Assembly (NCBI GenBank): GCA_002398405.1
Contig: DGYN01000065.1
Span: 3,136-26,922, forward strand
Source of the DNA: Caulobacteraceae bacterium UBA5005
GTDB lineage: Bacteria; Pseudomonadota; Alphaproteobacteria; Caulobacterales; Caulobacteraceae
Direction: 5' to 3'
DNA length: 23,787 nucleotides
Shown here: one piece after another, positions 13,520 through 20,290 of the stretch
Numbering within the stretch: position 1 is the stretch's first letter
How the letters are laid out: every line of letters starts with the position of its first letter
The notes under the pieces: generated by a model
Told to the model about the DNA's origin: nothing
The model's input: the letters and a program-made list of their open reading frames with translations, nothing else
The model's database searches: none
Position numbers and translations under genes: made by a program

Positions 13520-14898
13520 GCCTGCATCGTCCAGCCCTCGACCCCCATGGCCGCCTGGCGCAGAGCCTCGGAGCGGGTCGGGTGCGGGTGGCAGGTGCGG
13601 GCCACATCCTCGCTCGCGGCCGAGAATTCCATGGCCACGCAGTATTCGCCGATCATCTCGCTGACCGCCGGGCCTATCAGGTGGGCGCCCAGGACGCGGT
13701 CGGTCTTGGCGTCGGCGAGGATTTTCACGAAGCCCTCGGTCTCGTGGTTGATCTTGGCGCGGCTATTGGCGCTGAAGTTGAAGCGGCCGGCCTTGTACTC
13801 GACGCCCGCGGCCTTCAGCTCCTCCTCGGTCTTGCCGACCCAGGCGACCTCGGGGCTGGTGTAAACGACGCTCGGTATCAGGTCGTAGTTCACGTGGCCC
13901 GCCTTGCCACTGATGCGTTCGGCCACAGCCACGCCCTCTTCCTCGCCCTTGTGGGCCAGCATGACGCCAGTGGTGACATCGCCCACCACCCAGATCCCCG
14001 GCGCGGTGGTCTTGCCGTGATCGTTGGCGATGACGCCGCGCTTGTCTGTGGCGATGCCGACGCTGTCGAGGCCGAGCCCTTCGGTAAAGGCGCGCCGCCC
14101 GATGGCCAAGAGGACATAGTCGGCGGAGAGGGTTTCGGCCGCGCCGCCTGCTACCGGCTCGACGGTGACATCGACGCCCTTGGCGGAGGCCTTGGCGCCG
14201 GTGACCTTGGACGACAGCTTGAAGCTCATGCCCTGTTTGGTGAGCGCCTTCTGGAAGGTCTTGGCGACCTCGGCGTCCATGCCCGGCGTAATGCGGTCGA
14301 GGAATTCGATGACGGTGACTTCGGCGCCAAGGCGGCGCCACACCGAGCCGAGCTCCAGGCCGATGATGCCGGCGCCGATGACGATCAGCTTCTTCGGGAC
14401 TTCCGGGATTGAAAGGGCGCCGGTGGAATCCAGGATGCGCTTGTTGTCGACGGTGACGCCCGGAAGGCCGCTGGGCTCGCTGCCCGTGGCGATGACGATG
14501 TTCTTGGCCTCGTGGGTGTCGGATCCGACGGCGACCTTGCCCGGGCCGGCGATCTTGCCAAAGCCCTTGAGGACATCGACCTTGTTCTTCTTCATCAGGA
14601 ACTCGACGCCCTTGCAGAGCGCATCGACGCTGTCCTGCTTCTGCTTGAGCATCTGGGCGAGGTTGAGCTTGGGGGCGACCTCGATGCCGAGATGGGCGAA
14701 CTCGGTATTGGCCGCCTCGTAAAGCTCGGAGGCGTGCAGCAGGGCTTTCGACGGCATGCAGCCGACATTGAGGCAGGTGCCGCCGAGGGTGGCGCGGCCC
14801 TCGACGATGGCGGCTTTCAGGCCCAGCTGCCCGCAGCGGATGGCGCAGTTATAGCCCGCGGGGCCTGCCCCGATGATGATGACGTCGTAGGAAGCCAT
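13516..14898 (-). CDS. lpd: Dihydrolipoyl dehydrogenase (E3)
   Basis: This 460-residue flavoprotein reoxidises dihydrolipoyl groups of the 2-oxoglutarate dehydrogenase complex (and possibly pyruvate dehydrogenase), passing electrons to NAD+. The FAD-binding motif is IIGAGPAGYN (8-17). The redox-active disulfide is GGTCLNVGCMPSK, with Cys42 and Cys47. An NAD-binding motif follows in VIGAGIIGLELGSVW. A second FAD motif is GIWVVGDVTTGVMLAH. The C-terminal catalytic pair lies in HPHPTRSE, with His439 and Glu444. All key residues are present. ATG 14898 has an AAGGGG ribosome-binding site six bases upstream. The gene lies about 4 kb downstream of sucB rather than adjacent to it. Confidence 0.97.
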   Translation of the reverse strand: MASYDVIIIGAGPAGYNCAIRCGQLGLKAAIVEGRATLGGTCLNVGCMPSKALLHASELYEAANTEFAHLGIEVAPKLNLAQMLKQKQDSVDALCKGVEFLMKKNKVDVLKGFGKIAGPGKVAVGSDTHEAKNIVIATGSEPSGLPGVTVDNKRILDSTGALSIPEVPKKLIVIGAGIIGLELGSVWRRLGAEVTVIEFLDRITPGMDAEVAKTFQKALTKQGMSFKLSSKVTGAKASAKGVDVTVEPVAGGAAETLSADYVLLAIGRRAFTEGLGLDSVGIATDKRGVIANDHGKTTAPGIWVVGDVTTGVMLAHKGEEEGVAVAERISGKAGHVNYDLIPSVVYTSPEVAWVGKTEEELKAAGVEYKAGRFNFSANSRAKINHETEGFVKILADAKTDRVLGAHLIGPAVSEMIGEYCVAMEFSAASEDVARTCHPHPTRSEALRQAAMGVEGWTMQA

Positions 14899-14973
14899 GC
14901 CGCGCCCCTTAGATCTTCAAGACCAAAAAATATGGGGTTTCGTCTAATGCGGTTGGAGGCTGGCGTCGATAAC

Positions 14974-15297
14974 TTACTCGGCTGCCGGCGTTCCGTTGGC
15001 CATCTCTTCGCACCGGGCGCCCGAGAGGATGTTCCGCAGGCCGTAATTGCTTTCATGGCAGGCGAACTCGAGGATTGGCGGGGCGCTGCGCACCATGGAA
15101 TATTCCGCCCGCCAGACCTTTGTGTAGAGCAGTGGGTCATCGACGGTGAATTCGGAGAGAAGCTCGTCCGGTGCGATCAGGCGGAAGCGCCCGGGGGTCT
15201 TGGTCTCCGGCCGGATCGGAAATCTCGAGAGGGGATGAGAACGCGTCTTGTCGTCCGGGCGGAACCCGGAGAGGGAGCGCGTCAGGGGGCGATGCAC
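14974..15297 (-). pseudogene. C-terminal fragment of a conserved envelope-protein family
   Basis: The C-terminal sequence FTVDDPLLYTKVWRAEYSM followed by ILEFACHESNYGLRNILSGAR is a recognisable block of a conserved proteobacterial family, in which E-[FY]-A-C-H-E-x-N-Y and I-L-x-G-A-R occur near the end of much longer, usually secreted proteins. Only about 107 residues remain. The frame opens with a GTG inside the end of the neighbouring ABM gene, has no signal peptide and no clear ribosome-binding site. The upstream region that should hold the N-terminus is occupied by the ABM gene. I read this as a truncated pseudogene; a short functional descendant cannot be excluded. Confidence 0.6.
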
Positions 15298-15737
15298 CGC
15301 AACGGTTTGAACTTGGCCTCGCTTGCCAGGAACGAGCGCAGCTTTGTCAGGTCGCCCGCCTGAACCCGCCAGGCCATGTAGTCCTGTTGGGCCTTAACCG
15401 ACTCCCAGACCTCGTAGAAAATGACCTGATTGGGTCGCGCTTCGTCGATCAGGATGTCGAATGCAAGATTGCCCGGGTAGGACCTACTGATCGCCAGGTT
15501 CGCGACGGTATAGTCCAGGAAGGCGTCGAGCATGTCCTGTTTGACCGTCAATTCGGCCAGCATAACCACATTTGCGACGTAACCGTGTTTCATGGGCAGC
15601 CTCGACTGTTGAAGGGGGCCTTGCGGATCGACTTGGATCTGTTGCGAGACGCCGGCCGTGGCGCCGGCGTGGCCCGGAAGGCCGAGCATAGACGCGCCTC
15701 CAGCACTGAGGGTCAGGACGTCGCGGCGGTTTGGCAT
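15282..15737 (-). CDS. Tat-exported antibiotic biosynthesis monooxygenase (ABM)-domain protein
   Basis: The 151-residue protein begins with a Tat-type leader, NRRDVLTLSAGGASMLGLPGHA. The mature part is a single ABM/YgiN-like ferredoxin-fold domain: VMLAELTVKQDMLDAFLDYT, then PGNLAFDILIDE, then VIFYEVWESVKAQQDYMAWR. Such domains often act as quinol or small-aromatic monooxygenases without a metal or flavin cofactor. Periplasmic export is less usual for this family. GAGG lies nine bases before the ATG. The stop lies 16 bases inside the start of the downstream fragment gene. It diverges from the methyltransferase gene across 170 bases. Confidence 0.82.
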   Translation of the reverse strand: MPNRRDVLTLSAGGASMLGLPGHAGATAGVSQQIQVDPQGPLQQSRLPMKHGYVANVVMLAELTVKQDMLDAFLDYTVANLAISRSYPGNLAFDILIDEARPNQVIFYEVWESVKAQQDYMAWRVQAGDLTKLRSFLASEAKFKPLRCIAP

Positions 15738-15799
15738 CGGTGAATTCCTCGCGGGTTGGCGGCCGACCGGCGCCCCAGGCGAAGCACTACGACAGGGTG

Positions 15800-15816
15800 C
15801 TGTCAGATTCTGGCAG
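15800..15816. promoter_or_regulatory. Near-perfect palindrome in a divergent intergenic gap
   Basis: CTGTCAGATTCTGGCAG is a 17-base palindrome with an unpaired centre base and one mismatched pair (positions 4 and 14). It lies between the divergent ABM gene and the secreted methyltransferase gene, in a slightly AT-richer stretch. A dimeric regulator could bind it, but no regulator gene is adjacent. TTGACG at 15842-15847 resembles a -35 box for the methyltransferase, yet no matching -10 was found. Confidence 0.4.
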
Positions 15817-15907
15817 CAGTCATTGCTTCAAGGCATTTTGGTTGACGACTGTAATCCCATAGCTCAAGCTGGACCGTAAGTTTCGAGCGGATGCGAGGGA
15901 GACTCCC

Positions 15908-16624
15908 ATGTCGCGTGGATTGTTCGCCGTGGCGGCGGCCCTTGCCCTGGCGCTGGGCCTGCAGACAGCGGCCTGTTCGCGGGCCAAGGACCCTGACGCC
16001 CTGACCGACCCGGCGATGAAGGGGGCCGAGGTCATCGCCTTCATGGGCGTCAAGGCGGGGGACAGGGTCGCCGATATCGTCTCGGGCAGTTTTACCCGCG
16101 CCTTCAGCCAGGCCGTGGGGCCGGGCGGCAAGGTCTATGCGGTGGAGCCGGCCGAGATCGTCAAGGCCTATCCGGAGGTGGTGACCAGGATCAAAGGTCT
16201 GGCCAGCGATCCGGCCCATGCCAATGTGGAGGTCTCAACGCCCGCCATCGATAGCCCCAACCTGCCGGCCGGCCTGGACGTGGTATTCATTCGCTGGAGC
16301 TACCACGACATGTACACCAAGTACCTGGGGCCGGCCGATGTGGATCAGTTCAACCGCAACGTCTTCGCGGCGCTCAAACCCGGCGGCGTCTATGGGGTGC
16401 TCGACCATGCCACGGCGCCCGGCAGGGGCCTTGGCGACACCAGTACTCTTCACCGGATCGACCCGGCGGCGGTCAAGCGATCGGTCCTGGCCGCGGGCTT
16501 CGTGCTCGACGGCGAGCGTCCGATCCTGGCCAACCCGGCGGACGACCACAGCAAAATCGTGACCCACCGCTCCATCAAGGGGAAGACCGACCAGTTCCTG
16601 CTGCGGTTCCGCAAGCCGGGCTAG
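15908..16624 (+). CDS. Exported methyltransferase-like protein (COG4798 type) with shortened SAM loop
   Basis: The 238-residue protein has an N-terminal signal peptide ending at QTAACS, possibly a lipoprotein (Cys23, imperfect lipobox). It matches secreted predicted methyltransferases: AFMGVKAGDRVADI, GGKVYAVEPAEIV, RWSYHDMY, FAALKPGGVYGVLDH and the C-terminal ILANPADDHSK. The glycine-rich SAM loop, normally about P-G-G-G-Y-F-T-R, is SGSFTR here. It appears two residues short and lacks most of its glycines. SAM itself is cytoplasmic, so the activity of exported members of this family is uncertain. ATG 15908 follows GGGAGAC at a good distance. The 3' end is seven bases from the convergent gene at 16631. 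Confidence 0.82.
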   Translation: MSRGLFAVAAALALALGLQTAACSRAKDPDALTDPAMKGAEVIAFMGVKAGDRVADIVSGSFTRAFSQAVGPGGKVYAVEPAEIVKAYPEVVTRIKGLASDPAHANVEVSTPAIDSPNLPAGLDVVFIRWSYHDMYTKYLGPADVDQFNRNVFAALKPGGVYGVLDHATAPGRGLGDTSTLHRIDPAAVKRSVLAAGFVLDGERPILANPADDHSKIVTHRSIKGKTDQFLLRFRKPG

Positions 16625-16630
16625 CACTCC

Positions 16631-18400
16631 TCAGTACCCCCGCTGCGACCGCTGCCAGTCGGCGTTGTACTGGTCGCGGCGCTGGTCGAGCCAGTTCTGG
16701 GTCGATTGCTGAATGCCGCGCACCTGGGCGTCGCTGGCGGCGCGCAGGGCGCCTTCCCAGGCGCCGGGTGGGACGTAGCTGCGCTGCAGTTCGGCCTGTT
16801 CGGCGCGGTAGGCCTGTTCGCGGTCGTAGGCCTGGGCGCGGTTGGTTTCGACCGCGGCGATGGACGCCTGGGCATAGCCGCCGGACTTGAGGCGGTTGAG
16901 GTCGTCGAGGTTGTAGCGGTGCGGGCACTGGGCGGCGTGGCGCTCAATCATGGTCTTGGGCAGGTTCCAGGGCGGGGTGTAGGCGCAGGCGGCGCCGCTG
17001 GCGAGGGACTGCTCATAGGCGGCGAGAGCCTCCGCCTTCTGGCGCGCCTGGTCGGCCTGCCAGGCGGCGGTGTCGGCGGCGGCGGCGGCCTGGATACTGG
17101 CCAAGGCGGCGTCGTAGTCGGCGCCCGAACCCCCGACCTCGCTGCGCATGTAGAGAAAGCCGTACCAGCGGCCGTCCTTGGCGTCCTGGCCGACCAGGGC
17201 GGTGTTGGCGTTGCGGAAGATGATCGAGGCGTCGGTGGGGGAATCCGGCGGCAGGGGCGCGCTGCGATACATGGTCGAAAAGCGCCGGGCGGTGGGGGCC
17301 GCCGCGATGGCGCCGCTGAGCGGGCCTTCGAACAGGGTGAAGGTGAAGCCCTTCTCAGCGGGATAGACGACCCCCCAGACCCGCGTCTGGCGATAGGGGG
17401 CGTAGAGCCCCAGTTTCGGCGTCGGCGCCTTGGCCGCCCGGTAGGGCGTCACCGGCATGACGCCGATCGCGCCTGGCGGCAGGGGCAGGGGCGCGCCGTC
17501 CGGGCCCAGGGGGGTGTAGAGCGGTCCCCAATAGGCCCCCTCCTCCGACACGAACTCGTCCAGCAGCGGGCCGGTGATCAGAAGCTCGATGCTGTCGGTC
17601 TGATAGCAGGGCAGGTTCAATCGCCGATCGTCTACGCGCAGGACGGTCGCCCAGCGGGTGACATCGCCCAGGACCGGCGACAGGGGCCGCCCGCCCAGGC
17701 TGTAGATGCGGTGGCGGAGGGTCCCGTCCGGGTCCTTCCAGCGGCCGATGAGCAGATCGCGATGGCGCTCGATGGGGGTGTCGACGCCTGGGCCGCCGAG
17801 GCCGGAGATGGTCGCGGGGACCTCGTCGCCGGTGTAGATCACCGCGTTCCTCTTGCCGTCGGGGCCGGGCGCGGTGAGGCCCGCGAAGACCGTGGGCGAA
17901 TAGTCGGGCGCGGTGACGCTGCGCGCCTCGCAGGACTCGATGGAGCGCAGGGCGACGACATCGGTGTAGGGCAGCGGCCCGCCCGTTTCGCCCCGGCCGC
18001 GGCGGTAGAGCACCCAGGGGCCGTTGTTGATGCGCTTGACCATATAAAGGCTGTGGGAGAACGGCGCGACATCGTCGTAGCGCGCCGGGACCTGGTTGGC
18101 GTAGGAGGCGGCCACGCCATCGGGAGCGCCCGACACGCCGTAGCGGTAATACTGGACGTTGTTGGGCTGGCCGTCACACTTCCAAGGCGCGGCCACGACG
18201 TGGAACTCGGTGCCGACGCCGCTGCTGCCCTGGACGCGAAATTCCCGGCCGCCGAGATAGTCGCTGGCCTCGCCGGCGGCCTTGCAGCCGCGCAGGCCGG
18301 GGGGCACGGGCTGGGGTTGGCGGGGTTGGGCGAGGGCCAGGCCCGCCCCAAACATGGACGAGGCCAAAGCGACCAGAACCAGGGTGGGCCAGCGACGCAT
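16631..18400 (-). CDS. Large secreted protein of unknown function
   Basis: The 589-residue product has a signal peptide (RRWPTLVLVALASSMFGAGLALAQ, cleavage near residue 24). I chose ATG 18400 because it opens this leader and has AAGGAT about nine bases upstream; the frame is open to 18457. The mature part is not recognised. It is rich in Gly, Pro and aromatic residues in the first 380 positions. An Ala/Gln-rich, probably helical or coiled-coil segment follows (IQAAAAADTAAWQADQARQKAEA), and then a Tyr/Gln/Arg-rich tail containing YNLDDLNRLKSGGYAQASIAA. Several Cys suggest disulfides in the periplasm. It may be an envelope scaffold or surface protein, but there is no direct evidence. Confidence 0.75.
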   Translation of the reverse strand: MRRWPTLVLVALASSMFGAGLALAQPRQPQPVPPGLRGCKAAGEASDYLGGREFRVQGSSGVGTEFHVVAAPWKCDGQPNNVQYYRYGVSGAPDGVAASYANQVPARYDDVAPFSHSLYMVKRINNGPWVLYRRGRGETGGPLPYTDVVALRSIESCEARSVTAPDYSPTVFAGLTAPGPDGKRNAVIYTGDEVPATISGLGGPGVDTPIERHRDLLIGRWKDPDGTLRHRIYSLGGRPLSPVLGDVTRWATVLRVDDRRLNLPCYQTDSIELLITGPLLDEFVSEEGAYWGPLYTPLGPDGAPLPLPPGAIGVMPVTPYRAAKAPTPKLGLYAPYRQTRVWGVVYPAEKGFTFTLFEGPLSGAIAAAPTARRFSTMYRSAPLPPDSPTDASIIFRNANTALVGQDAKDGRWYGFLYMRSEVGGSGADYDAALASIQAAAAADTAAWQADQARQKAEALAAYEQSLASGAACAYTPPWNLPKTMIERHAAQCPHRYNLDDLNRLKSGGYAQASIAAVETNRAQAYDREQAYRAEQAELQRSYVPPGAWEGALRAASDAQVRGIQQSTQNWLDQRRDQYNADWQRSQRGY

Positions 18401-18537
18401 CAGGGCGGATCCTTTGGGCGCAAAACGAGCGCTCTCCCCATAAGTGTAGTGCCTCAAATCCCGCCGATGGAACCCGCATTCAGGGTGGGAAGCGGATTGG
18501 CGCGGCGCTTTTTCCGCCGTCGCGCATTTACCTCAGC

Positions 18538-18912
18538 ATGAAGATATCCAGACTGCTCCTGCTCGCCGCCCTCGCAGCCTCGCCGCTCGCCGGCCCCGCC
18601 GCCGCCGGGCCCAAAACCGGTATCGACCACGCCTTCGGCAACACCCTGCTGACCATCGACCCCGATGGGCGGTCCCGGAAGATCTGGCTGAAGCCGGATG
18701 GGACCTGGACGGGCCTTAGCCGCCGGGGACTGGACCTGGCCGGCGCCTGGTCGGTGAATGGCGACAAGGTCTGCCTCAAGCAGTCGAAGCCGCGGCTGCC
18801 GGGCAGCATGTGCGAGAAATTTCCCGCCCAGATGGGGGCGAGCCTTAAGGCCAAGGACCCCTCGGGCAAGACGGTTCAGCTGAAGCTGGTCAAGGGCCGG
18901 GTCACCAAGTAG
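18538..18912 (+). CDS. Small secreted protein, function unknown
   Basis: The 124-residue product has a clear signal peptide (KISRLLLLAALAASPLAGPAAA, cleavage near residue 23). The mature domain has GNTLLTIDPDGRSRKIWLKPDGTWTG, then WSVNGDKVCLKQSKP and SMCEKFP, with two Cys that could pair. Small proteins of this layout are frequent in Caulobacterales and have no assigned role. No strong ribosome-binding site precedes ATG 18538. It is divergent from the large secreted protein gene (137-base gap) and converges on sucB, with 15 bases between the stops. Confidence 0.72.
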   Translation: MKISRLLLLAALAASPLAGPAAAGPKTGIDHAFGNTLLTIDPDGRSRKIWLKPDGTWTGLSRRGLDLAGAWSVNGDKVCLKQSKPRLPGSMCEKFPAQMGASLKAKDPSGKTVQLKLVKGRVTK

Positions 18913-18915
18913 GCG

Positions 18916-18929
18916 AGCCGTTCGCGGCT
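18916..18929. terminator. Small hairpin between convergent stops
   Basis: AGCCG-TTCG-CGGCT is a 5-bp perfect stem with a TTCG loop, filling the 15-base gap and reaching into the sucB stop codon. It could help end transcription in both directions, but it is short and has no U-tract, so this is weak. Confidence 0.3.
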
Positions 18930-20271
18930 ACAGGTCCAGCAAGAGCCGTTGCGGGTCTTCTAGGGCGTCCTTGACGTGGACCAGGAAGGTGACCGCGCCC
19001 TTGCCGTCGACGACGCGGTGGTCGTAGCTCAAGGCCAGGTACATCATCGGGCGGATCTCGATCTTGCCGTCGACGACGACGGGACGTTCCTGGATCTTGT
19101 GCATCCCTAGGATGCCGGACTGTGGCGCGTTGAGGATCGGGGTCGACATCAGGCTGCCGTAGATGCCGCCGTTGGAGATGGTGAAGGTGCCGCCCTGCAG
19201 ATCCTCCAGGGTGAGGGAGCCGTCGCGGCCCTTCTTGCCCAGCTCGCCGATCTCCTTTTCGATTTCGGCCAGCGACTTGGCGTCCGCATCGCGCAGGACC
19301 GGGACGACGAGGCCCTTTTCCGTGCCGACGGCGACGCCGATGTCGTAGTGGTTCTTGAAGATCAGGTCCTGGCCTTCGATCTCGGCATTGACGTCGGGGA
19401 CGGCTTTGAGGGCCGCGACGCAGGCTTTGACGAAGAAGCTCATGAAGCCGAGCTTCACCCCGTGCTTCTTTTCGAAGACGTCCTTGTACTCGGCCCTGAT
19501 GGCCATCACCGCGCTCATGTCCGCCTCGTTGAAGGTGGTGAGCATGGCGGCGTTGTTCTGGGCTTCCTTCAGGCGCCTGGCGATGGTCTGGCGCAGGCGG
19601 GTCATGCGGACCCGCTCCTCGCGGCCGTTCAGCGCGCGGGGGGCGGCGGGCGCCGCGGGGGCGGCCGGGGCCGAGCCGCGGGTCTCCAGGGCGGCCAGGG
19701 CGTCGCCCTTGGTGATGCGGCCGTCCTTGCCGGTGCCGGCGATGGATTTGGGATCGAGGTTGCCCTCCGTCACCACGCGATTGGCGGCGGGGGATAGCGG
19801 CCGGTCATCGCCGGTCGCGGGAACAGGGGGGGCGGCGGCCTGGGCGGCGGACTCCGCCGGCGCCGGGATGGTCGGGCCCTTGGTGGGCTCCTGATCCGGG
19901 GCGGTCGTATCGGCGACCGGGGCCTTAGGCTCGCCCGTCGGGGTGTTGGTGGGGCCATCGCCGGGAGGGGCGGCGGCGGCCTGGGCCGGCTTCTTTTCCT
20001 CGGCCTTGGGCGCGGGGGCGGCCTTGGCGCCGGCGGCTGAACCGCCGACCACGCCGAGGATCGTGCCCGGGGTGATGGTCGCGCCTTCCGGAGCGGCGAT
20101 GGCTTCCAGGACGCCGTCAGACGGCGAGGCGACCTCGAGGCTCACCTTGTCGGTGTCGAGTTCGACCAGCACTTCGTCGCGTTTGACCGCATCGCCGACC
20201 TTCTTGGTCCAGCGCGCGACGGTTGCTTCGGAAACCGATTCCCCGAGGGCGGGGGTCATGATGTCGGCCAT
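18928..20271 (-). CDS. sucB: Dihydrolipoyllysine succinyltransferase (E2 of 2-oxoglutarate dehydrogenase)
   Basis: The E2 core of the 2-oxoglutarate dehydrogenase complex transfers the succinyl group from ThDP to CoA through its lipoyl arm. The 447-residue product starts MADIMTPALGES. The lipoyl domain has Lys42 in ELDTDKVSLEV. A Pro/Ala-rich flexible linker follows. The peripheral subunit-binding domain is LSPAANRVVTEGNLDPKSIAGTGKDGRITKGD. The catalytic domain ends with the active site SYDHRVVDG, His418 and Asp422. ATG 20271 fits the family start; the frame is open further upstream into sucA but would add an unrelated leader. It lies 19 bases downstream of sucA on the same strand, in an operon. 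Confidence 0.97.
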   Translation of the reverse strand: MADIMTPALGESVSEATVARWTKKVGDAVKRDEVLVELDTDKVSLEVASPSDGVLEAIAAPEGATITPGTILGVVGGSAAGAKAAPAPKAEEKKPAQAAAAPPGDGPTNTPTGEPKAPVADTTAPDQEPTKGPTIPAPAESAAQAAAPPVPATGDDRPLSPAANRVVTEGNLDPKSIAGTGKDGRITKGDALAALETRGSAPAAPAAPAAPRALNGREERVRMTRLRQTIARRLKEAQNNAAMLTTFNEADMSAVMAIRAEYKDVFEKKHGVKLGFMSFFVKACVAALKAVPDVNAEIEGQDLIFKNHYDIGVAVGTEKGLVVPVLRDADAKSLAEIEKEIGELGKKGRDGSLTLEDLQGGTFTISNGGIYGSLMSTPILNAPQSGILGMHKIQERPVVVDGKIEIRPMMYLALSYDHRVVDGKGAVTFLVHVKDALEDPQRLLLDL

Positions 20272-20290
20272 GGGTCTATCGTCTTCTTTC

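Noticed and set aside
16706..18541. A 611-codon open frame on the + strand opposite the large secreted protein
   Set aside because: Composition is dominated by Gly, Ala, Arg and Val without domains. The - strand frame has a signal peptide and a ribosome-binding site, so the + frame is a shadow.
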